Source of the DNA: Anadara kagoshimensis
Taxonomy: Eukaryota > Mollusca > Bivalvia > Arcoida > Arcidae
DNA: 64,000 nucleotides
Direction of reading: 5' to 3'
NCBI GenBank assembly: GCA_021292105.1
Contig: CM037868.1
Coordinates: forward strand, 25,648,232-25,712,231
Shown: piece after piece, positions 1 through 11,000 of the stretch
Numbering within the stretch: position 1 is the stretch's first letter
How the letters are laid out: each line of letters begins with the position of its first letter
The notes under the pieces: generated by a model
What the model saw: only the letters and a program-made list of their open reading frames with translations
The model's database searches: none
What the model was told of the DNA's origin: nothing
Position numbers and translations under genes: made by a program

Positions 1-199
1 CTTATATATCGAGACGTCGCCAGCTATAGGCGAAGGTGCAGAAATTTTGTCTGTGCCTTTCGCTGATGGCATTATACAGCAGGGTTCTTTAGCGTGGCAA
101 GTCCACCGTGACACAGGACCACGTTTATTATACCCTCGCTTAAAAAGTGGGGGTATATAGTAATTGGGGTGTCCGTCCGTCCTTACGTTACACCTTAGG

Positions 200-907
200 C
201 AGGGGCGTACGTTTGTACGCAAAAACGTCCACATTGTTTTTGCAAAAAAAAAAAAAAAAAAGAAACGAGAGAGAGAGAGAGAGAGAATATAATATATTTC
301 TTATACCAAACCGTTGGTCATCACCGGAAATGTTATATACTAATTCGGTTTATACCCGACTTCGATAGCCTCTGAGGTGCGGTTCCGGTGTTGTCTTGAC
401 TTTGCCGGCATGGCAAAACAATTGAAGCTATCTGATTTGTTCTCGGCTTCAAAAGCCGATAACTCGAGCGCAGTTAGTCCAGCAGCTCAACAGCAGAATC
501 CAGATACACAAGATACGAATGCCTGTTAACAATTACATTAAAGAACTTCTACTAGCCATTCGTCACGTTTCATTATGTATTAACACAATATATTTACAAA
601 AGTATTTCCTCTCCTCCGTTTTAACCTCACCACTATATTAATTAACTTGACTTTCTCAATTATTGAGTGTGTCGTTTTCGTAGTGCTTATGCCATACAGC
701 ATCAGATCTCCTTGTACCTCGTCTTCAGGTTTAAGAATGAACCAGTCCTCAAAAGAACGACAAAAACTACCACAGCATAGCATAAAATTATAAGAAAAAT
801 TCTGATAAATAGCGCCCTTAGAGGGCCGAAAATTCGCATCAGGGCGGCCCCCAAACCCCCTGCCCTCTTTAGGCGTCCACATCATAAACACCCTAGCTAC
901 GCCCCTG
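200..907. mobile_element. 708-bp TIR element, hAT-like, inserted in the GGACGGAC repeat
   Basis: The ends are CAGGGGCGTACG and, on the other strand, CAGGGGCGTAGC. They are flanked by the direct repeat TTAGG (195-199 and 908-912). The copy at 47150-47360 shows the unoccupied site. CAGGGGCG ends recall hAT-type elements, but a 5-bp TSD is not the usual 8 bp, so the class is tentative. It also contains a 17-bp poly(A) and a (GA)n tract. Confidence 0.7.
410..529 (+). pseudogene. 39-codon ORF inside the hAT-like element, possible transposase N-terminal remnant
   Basis: The ATG at 410 opens MAKQLKLSDLFSASKADNSS followed by a Gln/Pro-rich stretch and a TAA at 527-529. A short basic start with a hydrophobic LSDLFS motif resembles the N-termini of some hAT/ZNF862-like transposase proteins. 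This is a weak compositional likeness only. No catalytic domain follows before the element's end at 907. Confidence 0.25.
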
Positions 908-1374
908 TTAGGGTACCTATCTCTTATCCGCAACTCCTCCTAAACCCTTCAATGGATTTTCATGAAACTTTCACACAATCTTTGTGATATAATGTAGATG
1001 TGCACCTTCTATTTAAAAATTTGATCCGGTGGATTTTTTTATGTGGGGGGAGCGGGTATTTTTGTGACCTTGTGGCTCACAGTTTTTCTAGTTTTAAGTT
1101 CCCATCCGAAAGAACCGTGACTTTCATTTCGTAATGCCGAGTGCTTGGCGAAAGAACAGTCACTACCCACGGCTGCCAAATGGACCCTTGGGATTTAATA
1201 CGTTTACTCGATTAACAAGTCCAGTACACGTTTTCATAATGGTTCTTTGCTACATGGAACTCTGTCAGATGCTTGAATGCTAACACCTTTTCGAAATCGC
1301 TGTTTTCAATTTTATATTAAGTCAACGTTAATTCAATCCTATCATGATCATGCCAGTTAGCATGTTTGCAACAA

Positions 1375-1640
1375 GGAAAAAATGCAGTGTTGGACCAGAG
1401 ATCGAACCTGGAACTTCACACGCTATAGACAAGAGCTCTACCAACTGGACTTACCAGACTCGGGTTCCTGGTCCTACATCGACATTCCCTAAGATCGACT
1501 TTATTATCTCGTAATTATCAGTCCATCACTTCTGATAAAATATAGGTTAAAAAAAAACAGGGTTGGACCGAGGTCTTACCTGGGACCTTTTCACTATAGT
1601 CAAGTACTCTACCAACCGAGCTACTTTGCCACTATATACA
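1375..1640 (-). mobile_element. Two degenerate tRNA-like SINE heads
   Basis: On the minus strand, around 1395-1475 and again around 1560-1625, box-B-like GGTTCGATC and box-A-like AGTTGGTAGAG motifs occur at tRNA spacing. Neither can form an acceptor stem, so they are SINE heads or tRNA pseudogenes rather than tRNA genes. The stretch 1171-1370 holds nothing I recognise. Confidence 0.45.
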
Positions 1641-1840
1641 TATACAGTACTGTTCAAATAGGCATTAATTGAGAGCGCCTTTAACAGCATCATTCCCATG
1701 TCTCGAGTCTGACCATGCCCATTAAACCTTGAAAATTAATATCACACTAACAGAGCTAGCACCCTGCCAAAATCAGTGGAGTAATGAAAGGAATTGATAG
1801 GACCCAGCCAAGATTCTTTCATTTAAATTCAGGTTCAGTT

Positions 1841-2340
1841 TTGGAATGGTGGAGGAAACTGGAGTGCCAAAGAAAAATCACTTACTGTCAGCAATTGAAC
1901 TGAAAAACTTTCTCGCACTAAGATCTGTTCATGTGAGATTGGAGTATAGTGCTTACTCCTTAAGTGGGAAGTTATGAGTTCGATCCTGGGCTGGGTCTGA
2001 TCAAAGACTTGAAAGTGGGTAGTGACTGTTCTTTCTCCAAGCACTCAGCATTACCAAATGAAAGGTTCTTTTGGATGGGAACCTAAAATAAACGAGGTCC
2101 AGTGTCACAGTAGGCTTGGCACGATAAAGAACCCTACTGTCTAATGCCATCAGCGCAACGCACTGGCAAAATTTCTGCACCTTTGCCTATAGCTGGCGAT
2201 GTCTCGATATAAGTGAAATATTCATGACTGGGACGTTAATCACCATTACTCAACTTATGTGAGATTGGAACCTAGGTGTTAAGTGCCAATGTGATCTGGA
2301 AGTGCATGTTTTAGACAACTTAGCAACAGAGGCCCCAACC
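1841..2340 (+). mobile_element. SINE-D copy (1841-1943, 2257-2340) interrupted by SINE-A
   Basis: It has GAATGGTGGAGGAAACTGGA and then the GTGAGATTGGA motif typical of this family, interrupted at 1944. It resumes at 2257 with the duplicated ATGTGAGATTGGA and ends in the tRNA-Leu-like GCAACAGAGGCCCC. Family D copies share an inverted tRNA-like end (reverse complement GGCCTCAGTGGCC). Confidence 0.7.
1944..2256 (+). mobile_element. SINE-A copy with 13-bp target-site duplication
   Basis: This is a tRNA-related element running head to tail on the plus strand. It has a box-B-like GAGTTCGATCC near 1976, a body containing AAAGTGGGTAGTGACTG, and a tail ending in TCACCATTACTCAACTT. The direct repeats ATGTGAGATTGGA lie at 1931-1943 and 2257-2269. 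The box A part of the head is largely missing. Confidence 0.8.
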
Positions 2341-2714
2341 AACCAAACTGAGCCATCATACACAGACATTGGTATACTGTAAACCAACATTTATTCGCGT
2401 GTGATTAACTTCCATGTGTTTCGCGAAGACAAAACAATCACAAAAGTTAATCGTCATGAATTTGTTCATAAAAATGGTTTTATTTATACCAAATATTCAG
2501 CTATAGACCATATCGCAAACGTTGATAGCCCTGAAAGGGTTTTGGTAAGAGAATCGTGAAAATTAATATCCGTGAATAAAATTTGGTTTACAGTGTTAGT
2601 TTTACTTGTCACTATACATTTTTTAAGGCTGGCTATGATCATATCAATAATTGAACCCAAGTGTAGTACCCTATGCCTATGGTTTAAAGTATTTATTTTA
2701 TGCCCAAAGCAGGG

Positions 2715-3215
2715 TTGTCATTTCAGGGATGGTGGAGAAAACAGGAGTACCAGGGAAATATCACAATCTTCAGCAAGCAAACTTACGCTTGTATCTGTCC
2801 AAGTGAGATTGGACACTAAGAGGTTGAGTAATGGTGTTTAACATCCCATCAAGAATATTTCACTTATATCGAGACTTCACCAACTATAGGTGAAAGTGCA
2901 GAAATTCTGCCTGTTCGTTGCACTGATTGCATTATAGAGCAGAGTTCTTAAGCATGCCAAGCCAAACGTGAGATAGGACCTCGTTTATTTTAAGTTCCCA
3001 TCTAAAAGAACAGCGACTTTCATTTCATAATGCCGAGTGCTTGGCGAAAGAACAGTCACTACCCACTTTCAAGTCTTGGGTCAAACCTGGCCAGGTTCGA
3101 ACCCACAACCTCCCACATTAAGGCGGAGCACTCTACCAACTGAGCTAATGCAGTCAGGTTGGACACTAAGAGGTGAGCAGACCTTTGATCCATAAGCAAG
3201 CCTTTGGACCACTTG
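2715..3215 (+). mobile_element. SINE-D copy (2715-2823, 3159-3215) interrupted by SINE-A
   Basis: It begins near GGATGGTGGAGAAAACAGG, reaches GTGAGATTGGACACTAAGAG, and resumes after the nested SINE with TTGGACACTAAGAGGTGAGC and a Leu-tRNA-like end (GGACCACTTGG). Confidence 0.7.
2824..3158 (-). mobile_element. SINE-A copy with 15-bp target-site duplication
   Basis: A near full-length copy. Read on the minus strand it starts with a tRNA-like head (TAGCTCAGTTGGTAGAG, box A, and GGTTCGAACC, box B). The flanking direct repeats TTGGACACTAAGAGG lie at 2809-2823 and 3159-3173. It is inserted in SINE-D. Confidence 0.88.
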
Positions 3216-3447
3216 GACCCTGCTACTACTTGTACTACCTGTGAAGCGAGTAACAACAAGCTACAAGACTTGGTATAAAAATTATGTCACCAACCTTTAA
3301 TATAAAAGAAAATCCCATTTCATTTTTTATTTTAGAGGGGGGAGGGTGTTACAGACTCTTATGCTCATCAAATGATGTGTAGCTAAAAGGGACAGAGGCA
3401 GAGGAGGGGTGGTAGAGGGAGAGGGAAAGAGCAAAACTTAATATATA

Positions 3448-3630
3448 TACAGTCAAACCTGTCTATAAAGGCCACCCAATGGAACCAGTAAAAGTGGCCT
3501 TTATAGGCAGGTGGCCTTTATATACAGGTCCAAATATTATGAGTAAAGAACAACTGGGATACAATTCTACTGGCCTTTATAAGCAGGTGACCCTTATATA
3601 GAGGTGACCTTTAAGGCAGGTTTGACTGTA
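3448..3630. mobile_element. TIR element, family E (TACAGTCAAACCTG), 183 bp
   Basis: The ends TACAGTCAAACCTGTC and GGCAGGTTTGACTGTA are inverted repeats. The body is an imperfect palindrome of GTGGCCTTTATA-like blocks with the central motif CAACTGGGATACAATTCTAC. There are copies throughout the window. No ORF, so MITE-like. The rest of 3216-4200 is AT-rich DNA with a poly(T) run near 3799. Confidence 0.85.
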
Positions 3631-4154
3631 CATAACTACATGACAATGAGACAAGATGTTAATAAAACATTTGTTTTAAAAATATTTCAAAACAACCTTT
3701 AATTTCCTTCTTTTCATTTTTTCACATTTGGAATGTAATAACAAGATATTATCATTTTCTTAGAACATAAAAATTACAATATACATAAAATTTATATTTT
3801 TTTTTTTTTTTTTAAGCCATCAATGTAACACCTTTTTGAAGTTTTTCAAAGTAATAGAAAAACATCAACATTGGACTTTGGCTTAACATGCAATTCATTC
3901 CTCTCTTAGCTCAACTGTTGCACTAACCAAGCCAAGTTACGAATATCCAGTTTATTTTGAAAACAAAGAAAAATTGACCCAACAAGAATTATGCTGGGAA
4001 CTTGTAAATAAGCCTCTGATAAGCTTAAAAAATTCTGTTCATTTAGATGATGGAAAAACACAAATATTACATATGATGTTGCTCATAATATGCAAGCCTC
4101 TCACTGACATAACGGTTGCATTTCTTCTGGTCATCAAGGAAAAAAAATCCAAAA

Positions 4155-4160
4155 TTTATT
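4155..4160 (-). promoter_or_regulatory. Candidate poly(A) signal AATAAA for LRRC71
   Basis: The minus strand has AATAAA here, about 750 nt beyond the stop codon. I found no closer canonical hexamer between 4909 and this point. The 3' UTR would then include the 34-bp tandem repeat at 4.2-4.5 kb. Confidence 0.2.
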
Positions 4161-4211
4161 AGCTAATTGAAAATACCAGCATTAAACTGAGGCTGGCTTG
4201 ACATAGATTTT

Positions 4212-4490
4212 TGTAAAATACAAGTCATTAATTGGTTAATTTTTGTAACAAAAAGCCTCTCATTGGCTAATTTTTGTAACATAAAAACCTCTCATTGGCT
4301 AATTTTTGTAACATAAAAGCCTCTCATTGGCTAATTTTTGTAACATAAAAACCTCTCATTGGCTAATTTTTGTAACATAAAAGCCTCTCACTGGGTTAAT
4401 TCTTGTAACATAAAAACCTCTCATTGGCTAATTCTTGTAACATAAAAACCTCTCATTGGCTAATTCTTGTAGCATGCAAAAGCCTCTTAT
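4212..4490. repeat. 34-bp tandem repeat, about 8 copies
   Basis: The unit contains CTCATTGGCTAATTTTTGTA and ACATAAAAGCCT. Copies are nearly identical at the left and degrade toward the right. It lies downstream of the LRRC71 stop, possibly in the 3' UTR. Confidence 0.85.
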
Positions 4491-4909
4491 TGGCTGATTA
4501 ACTGTTGACTTGTAATATTTTTTTTCCCAACTATCAGTCACAAAAATCCAAAATAAAGAGAATTCAGGACCAATATGGATGGTCACAAGATGCTGATCTC
4601 TCATTGGTGAAGGTAAGATTGTGCACTATTTTTCTGTTAACTGAACTGTTTGCTTAGTTGCATTTGTGTAACCATTTACAAATTTTTGTAAACATGGGAG
4701 CCTTATATAAAATGAGAGAAACTGTCTGTTGCTGTGTTTGAAGTGACCAGTGAAAATAACCACTATCTGTGTGGCATGTGTTTGTGATGTGAATTAAATG
4801 CTGGCTAGCTCCAGCGCTTGACATTAAAAGCTGACGAAGTTAAGAGTTCGACTGAAAGGTAGTCCAGTGCATACATTGATGGTCTGGTTGGTATTGTTTG
4901 AGTCGGAGG

Positions 4910-5026
4910 TTAAGAGTTAGATTCTGCATCTGGAGTCTGAGGTGGTGGTTTGTAATATGGATCTTTTGGTAACATCAAATCATTAAGCTTCTTCATAACA
5001 TCATTTTCTTCTGAGATATCATTTTT
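4910..5026 (-). CDS. LRRC71: LRRC71 terminal coding exon 17 (residues 514-551, stop TAA)
   Basis: Acceptor CTTGTCTATTTCAG. It encodes KNDISEENDVMKKLNDLMLP and then KDPYYKPPPQTPDAESNS, ending in TAA at 4912-4910. The LMLP-DP motif matches ELMLPRDP near the end of vertebrate LRRC71. An open frame reaching to 5212 continues into the intron and is not coding. Confidence 0.95.
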   Translation of the reverse strand, partial: KNDISEENDVMKKLNDLMLPKDPYYKPPPQTPDAESNS

Positions 5027-8000
5027 CTGAAATAGACAAGCAAATTCAGTGAATAAGGATGCCAAACAGGAGTGCCCAGAGAACACAAAGGACATTGTTT
5101 GTTTTTTTGTTTTTTTTTTTTTGGTGTGATTTGCACTTATGTTCAAAGGGCAATAACTCCTAGGAAAATGAGCAAACCAACTAGGGTTAATGATATGCAC
5201 ATCTCCTATCAATGTTGATGCTTTGCACCAAGTTTAATGAAATAGTGCCTCACAGTTTTGGAATATTTGCACAAACAAAACTTTCAGATGGACATACAGA
5301 AGCACGGAAGGAAGGACTGACTGACAGACAGATGCTTGAATTTAATACCCCCTCTTTCTTCGAAAGGTGGGGATAAAAAACTCACTGTAAAAAATAACGA
5401 GTAAAGTGTAAATACGACACATATGCCCCCCCCCCCCCCCCCCCCCCGCTTCATTTATGATAAATAAATTGAATGGGGTTCATTCTCCCACTCAATTTTT
5501 CAAGGTTAGCTGTCCTTTGACCTTGAACTTGATGACCTCAATTTGGTACACGACGCATCCTCTTTCCTTAATGTAAAATCTCTTGAAATCACTCTTTTTT
5601 ATACAAAAGTTAAAGAGCGGAAACAGATTCTGGGACGTACCTTAGGACATGGGCAACGCATATTCATGGCAGAGGCATAAAATGGCAAGTCAAAACGGAA
5701 CTCAAACTCTTTTCAGGGGCAAAAATGCCCAACCCCAACTAAGATTTCACCTGGTAATCTTGATATTTCTTATGCCTTTACATACCTTATCTACAGTTTC
5801 ACCATTTTGCACTCAACTTTAGCATTTTGTATCTTTGTAGAAGTGGAGTTGAATAATGGAGTTTTAAGCCTCCGTTAAGATTCTTTCACTTACATTGAGA
5901 CATTCAGTTCAGGAATGATGGAGGAAACAGGAGTGTCCAGAGAACACAAACAACATTCAGCATGTGAACTTAGACTTAGAAGAATACCGGTACTACTGAT
6001 GTTCGACAAGCCAACTGAAAAACTGTCACACACTAGGATCCGTCTCGAGTGGGATTGGAACGTTGGTGGTGAGAGGCCCTTTGAGAAGAGCATGCTTTAG
6101 ACCACTCAGCCACCCTGACCCCCCTAGCCCCACCGCCATCCCCCTACCCCACCCCATAATTTTTTAACTTTTAAGTATATGGATCTATCCGAGTAGGATT
6201 TGAACAGTGAGAGGCACTGTGATCTATCTGTAAAGGCACGCACGCTTGGCCACTGAGGCCCTAACAATCTAAAAATATTATACAATTATTGACTTTTGAT
6301 GAGGTAAACATAAGGATTTATCACCCTCAAAAACATTATATTTACCAAGGCCCTAGGCCAAGGTGAATATTATGCATTTGATGTTGATAGATCATTATGT
6401 CTCCTGAATCGAAAGTCAATAATTTTTTTTATTATATGACCAATGATTTTCATCACCATATTTTTATATATATATTAGATCTTTTATATTACAAAACGTA
6501 AAAACGTGTCCTGTTTTTTGGGTTGTTTTTTTTTCAATATTACATCACATAACGTCCTGTGCATTTTTGCGCGGTGTACATTACCTATTGTTACGTCACA
6601 TACCGTTGTGTGCATTTTTGCGAATGTTATATATAAATGTCGCATGCATTATTTTGCGGTGAACATATCGATTTATCAGGCTCGCCAAACACCATCTCAG
6701 CCAATCAAAAAAAGTTAAAATCATTGGCCAAATAATAATTTTAATAACTTACAAATACACATATTCTCATCAGCCCGGAGCCGTTTGATTTGCTGTCTAT
6801 AGTCAGGGTTGTCTGGTACTGCATAGCTTTTAATAAAGCAGCCATTCCAACTTCACCAATTTTATTTCCTAAAAATTACAAATAATAAGAAATATTGATT
6901 TGATTTAATGTCAATGTCAACCATCTTAGAAATGGTTAATTGTTTAATTGATTGTTTGATTGATTGATTGATTCATTCATTCATTGATTGTTTCATTTAT
7001 TCATTCATTGACTGATTGATTGATTGATCAATTGAAAGGTTGATTAAATGGGGTTTTACATTCTAGTCTTATAAAGAATAATTCACTTATATCAAAATGT
7101 CACCAGCTGTAGATGTAGTGGGTAAAAACACAACGAACACTTTTCTGTACTATATACAATCTTTTCCCCGAGTGATAATTGATGTTTCGCCGGTCACATC
7201 CACAATGTTCCGACAAAGGCCACATCACGGTACCAAAGCAGCGTCACTGCAACTAATGACGGACTAGTGTCAGTGATGTCAGTAAACGGCACAATTCAGG
7301 CTGAGTTTTTTGTTTTTTTGTGTGCAATTCAAGCATGCCAGGCCTTTGTCGGAACATAATGTGTGCGTGGCCAGCAATCTGTCAATTCCCGTACTTTTAC
7401 CAGTAATGAGTGGAGAAAACCTGTTTTACACCCCCAGTCAAACTCTTGAAGTCATATAGAGATATCCAGTTCAAGGATAGCGGAGGTACCAGAGCGTCTA
7501 GAGCAAACCACAAACCTTCAACAAGAAAGCTGACAAACTTACTTAAGAGATTGAAAATAATCAGCATAGAAAATGAATGTGAACTCAGAAAAGTCAGCAT
7601 TTGACTATTCTATCACAGAAGCCCCTTTTTTCATTGTTAAGATTCTGACTTACTTGAGAGATTGAAAATAATCAGCATAGAAAATGCATGTGAACTGTAA
7701 AATCAGCATTTTGACCATTCTATCACAGAAGCCCCTTTTTTTTCATTGTTAAGATTCCGACTTACTTGAGAGATTGAAAATAATCAGCATAGAAAATGAA
7801 TGTGAACTCAGAAAAATCAGCCTTTTAATCATTCTATCACAGAAGCCCCTTTTTTTATTGTTAAGATTCCAACTTACTTGAGAGATTGAAAATAATCAGC
7901 ATAGAAAATGAATGTGAACTGTAAAATCAGCGTTTTGACCATTCTATCACAGAAGCCCCTTTTTTCATTGTTAAGATTCCGACTTACTTGAGAGATTTAA

Positions 8001-11000
8001 AATGATCAGCATAAAAAATGAATGTGAACTGTAAAATCAGCGTTTTGACCATTCTATCACAGAAGTCCCTTTTTTCATTGTTAAGATTCCGACTTACTTG
8101 AGAGATTTAAAATGATCAGCATAGAAAATGAATGTGAACTGTAAAATCAGCGTTTTGACCATTCTATCACATAAGCCCCTTTTTTCATTGTTAAGATTCC
8201 GACTTACTTGAGAGATTGAAAATGATCAGCATAGAAAATGAATGTGAACTGAAAAGTCAGCGTTATGACCATTCTATCACTGAAGCCTCTTTTTTGATTG
8301 TTAAGATTCCGACTTACTTGAGAGATTGAAAATAATCAGCATAGAAAATGAATGTGAACTGAAAAGTCAGCGTTTTGACCATTCTATAACAGAAGCCCCT
8401 TTTTGGATGAGACATGAGACAAAATAGGATAATCAAAATCTCGACTTACTTGAGAGATTCAAATTAATCAGCATTCTATTTCCCGACACCCAGAGTTGAC
8501 CGTCTATAAAATCAGCAGCATCTGTTAAAGGATTCACAAAGTCCGACCCACTGGAATCCTGTAAAAAAATTATGAATAGGAAATCCTTAAAATTTAATTT
8601 GATGGTACAGAAACAATGGCTAATGATAGGATTTAAAAAATTCTCCATCCCTGTTTGATTGAATCACAAGGACCAGCTTCATAATAATTTTTTTTTCTTT
8701 AAAAAGTACCCGAAATCATCAAATCATCATTTAAAATTCATATTGGTCACATGACTGGTCACATGACAAGAACTTTCAGACCAGGGCCCAGTTGCACGAA
8801 ACATAATTAGAGTTAATTATTAATTATACCAAATTAACACAAAGATAATTATGCTAATTGTGGCTTATTTCAATCAACAATTAATTTTACTTATGCTCTG
8901 TGCAAAAGTCCCTTATTCACAAATAATGTGTTCTAAAATTTCCCCATTTAGGTTGGCATAAATGGTGTGCCCCTTACCTCTAGTTCAGAGGCCTCAGTGG
9001 CCTAATGAATAAGATGTCAGTCTACAAATCCATGGTCTCTCATCACTGTGAGTTTGAGCCCTGCTCAGACCACATGTGGGAAAGTGAATTTTCCTTTACT
9101 GGTTCACTAGGTGTCAATATAATGTGACTGGGGGAGTGGTACGCTTGTCTGTGGTGTACTAACTTGGTGAGCTTACACTTTAAAAGTCGCCCCGAGTGCC
9201 CACTGGTACAAGGCAGACTATAAAACACACTCGCACTTCACAAGCAAACACAAACTTGTTCAAAGAATAATCCATAGAGATTAATAAAAGTAGTTCTTGT
9301 CGCAAATAGCTGAAAAATTGCTGATGCGACGTTAAGCAACATTCAACAACAGCAACTTTACCTCTGGTTCCGTATGTGTAGGTTTTCCCTTATCTTTCCC
9401 GCCTTTTCCTTTCCCTTTTCCTGCAGTCTTTGTGTCAGCTGCTATAGATGCTGTTAGAAAAACAAAACCCTTCATGACTCCAAATCTTTACATGAAAAAA
9501 CTAGGTAAAATATTTATCTTTATACACCCTACAAAATTCTGAAGCTTAAATCGCATTATGAATCCATTTTTTTTTTCAAATTTAAAATAGATCTGAAAAA
9601 AAGTCAACATTTTAATTTTCATATTCAACAAATCTTAAAATTCAAAATTAAAAAACAAAAATTCAAATTCGAAATTTATATTAAAAAAAATTCAAAATTT
9701 TTCAAAAAATTTCAAATTCAAAATTCAAAATTGTAATTTTAAAAAAATCTAGAAATCCTGAAAATAAAAAGTAGACGCATACAAATATTTCAACATATTT
9801 TTAGATAGTGACAATTAAATTCTGCATGATAATTGGAAATGACATGAAGGTTTCAGCACTTTTCATTACTTGACCAATGCAGAAGTGTCATCTATGGTGC
9901 GAGTTGCCATTAAAAAAACATACATATACTTGAAAATAACATCATTTGAATTTATGAGTTTCCAATTTTTTTTTTATTTGAAAACCATTTTTAATATAAA
10001 ATAAATAATTGTGAATATATAATGAAGGTTTCAGCACGTCATTACTCGGCCGATTCAGAAGTGTCATCTATGGTGCTAGTTGCCATTCAAAAAACATACA
10101 TATACTTGAAAATAACGTTATTTGAATTTATCAGTTATGAGTTTCCAATTCTTTTTATTTGAAAACCATTTTAATATAAAAAAAAATAATTGCGAGAAAG
10201 TTTGTCAGCACTTGCTAAGGTCTGTGATTTTCACTGGATACTCAGTGTTCCTCAGCCATCTCAGAATTAACCACCACCTTGTAATAAATGCAAAAAATCT
10301 TAACTGTGGTGTTTATAAACACTGATCACTTCATTTTGACTTTAACAAACAGCATCAAAAATTAAGCTGAAATTATAAAAGTCCCTAATCTAAAACTTAT
10401 ACAAATGTAACAGTTAAGAGTTTTTGTACAAGAGAATTACATAAGAAAGCTGTATGGGGCCAAATGGAAAGAACCAATGTGTCACAAAGCTAAAAACTGT
10501 TTGAAAAAAAGCATGCAAACTGCTGCAATAAATTATATGACATAGGTACGTGATGTATAAAAGAATTTCTGAAATATTACCGGCCCAACTGAAATTTACC
10601 AATATGATTAAATTAATGATATATCTGATTTGATGGAACCGTCCCTAGGTTTAAAAAAAAAAAAAAAAAAAAAATACACACATAAAATCATGCAAATTGC
10701 AGCTTTTATTAAATTTGTATGTCAAATTCAATGCAAGGCATCAAAAGTCCATCAAAAATGCATTTTAAAATTTGTGAATAATAGCAAATTACAAAAAGGA
10801 AAATAATAAGAAGATGAGAAAATGTTCTGACATATGATAAAAAATAAAAATAAGAATTAAAACATGAGTGAGAAATAATTCTAGTCATCAGAAGAAAATT
10901 TAAATGAAAGTTTTTTTGTTTTTTTTTTAATTAGAATTTGCAATACATTTAAGGCATTTTTCTTAAAAAAAAGCTAAAAAAGAAATTTCATTGATGTTAT

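Larger units (their letters stand above)
131..1091 (-). mobile_element. GGACGGAC-type dispersed repeat (131-199 and 908-1091) inserted in SINE-A and itself interrupted
   Basis: The reverse complement of 908-1080 joined to 131-199 matches the uninterrupted copy at 47150-47360, including GGTGCACAT, GGAGGAGTTGCGGATAAGAG, the GGACGGACGGAC run and the terminal TATACCCCC block. This repeat separates the two halves of the SINE-A copy. Confidence 0.75.
1..1170 (-). mobile_element. SINE-A copy (1-130 and 1092-1170) split by a nested insertion
   Basis: Positions 1-130 match the tail half of SINE-A (a reference copy is at 50592-50931) and stop at the CGTTTATT motif. The element resumes at 1092 with TTTTAAGTTCCCATCC and fades near 1170. 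Everything between is inserted. The tRNA-derived head is absent. Confidence 0.7.

Noticed and set aside
5027-5212. N-terminal extension of the last exon's open frame
   Set aside because: It crosses a strong acceptor at 5027 and a poly(T)/poly(A) stretch; the upstream residues do not match LRRC71.
6506-6718. 70-residue plus-strand frame with repeated VCIFA-like segments
   Set aside because: Short, AT-rich, inside an LRRC71 intron on the other strand; local sequence repetition explains the pattern.
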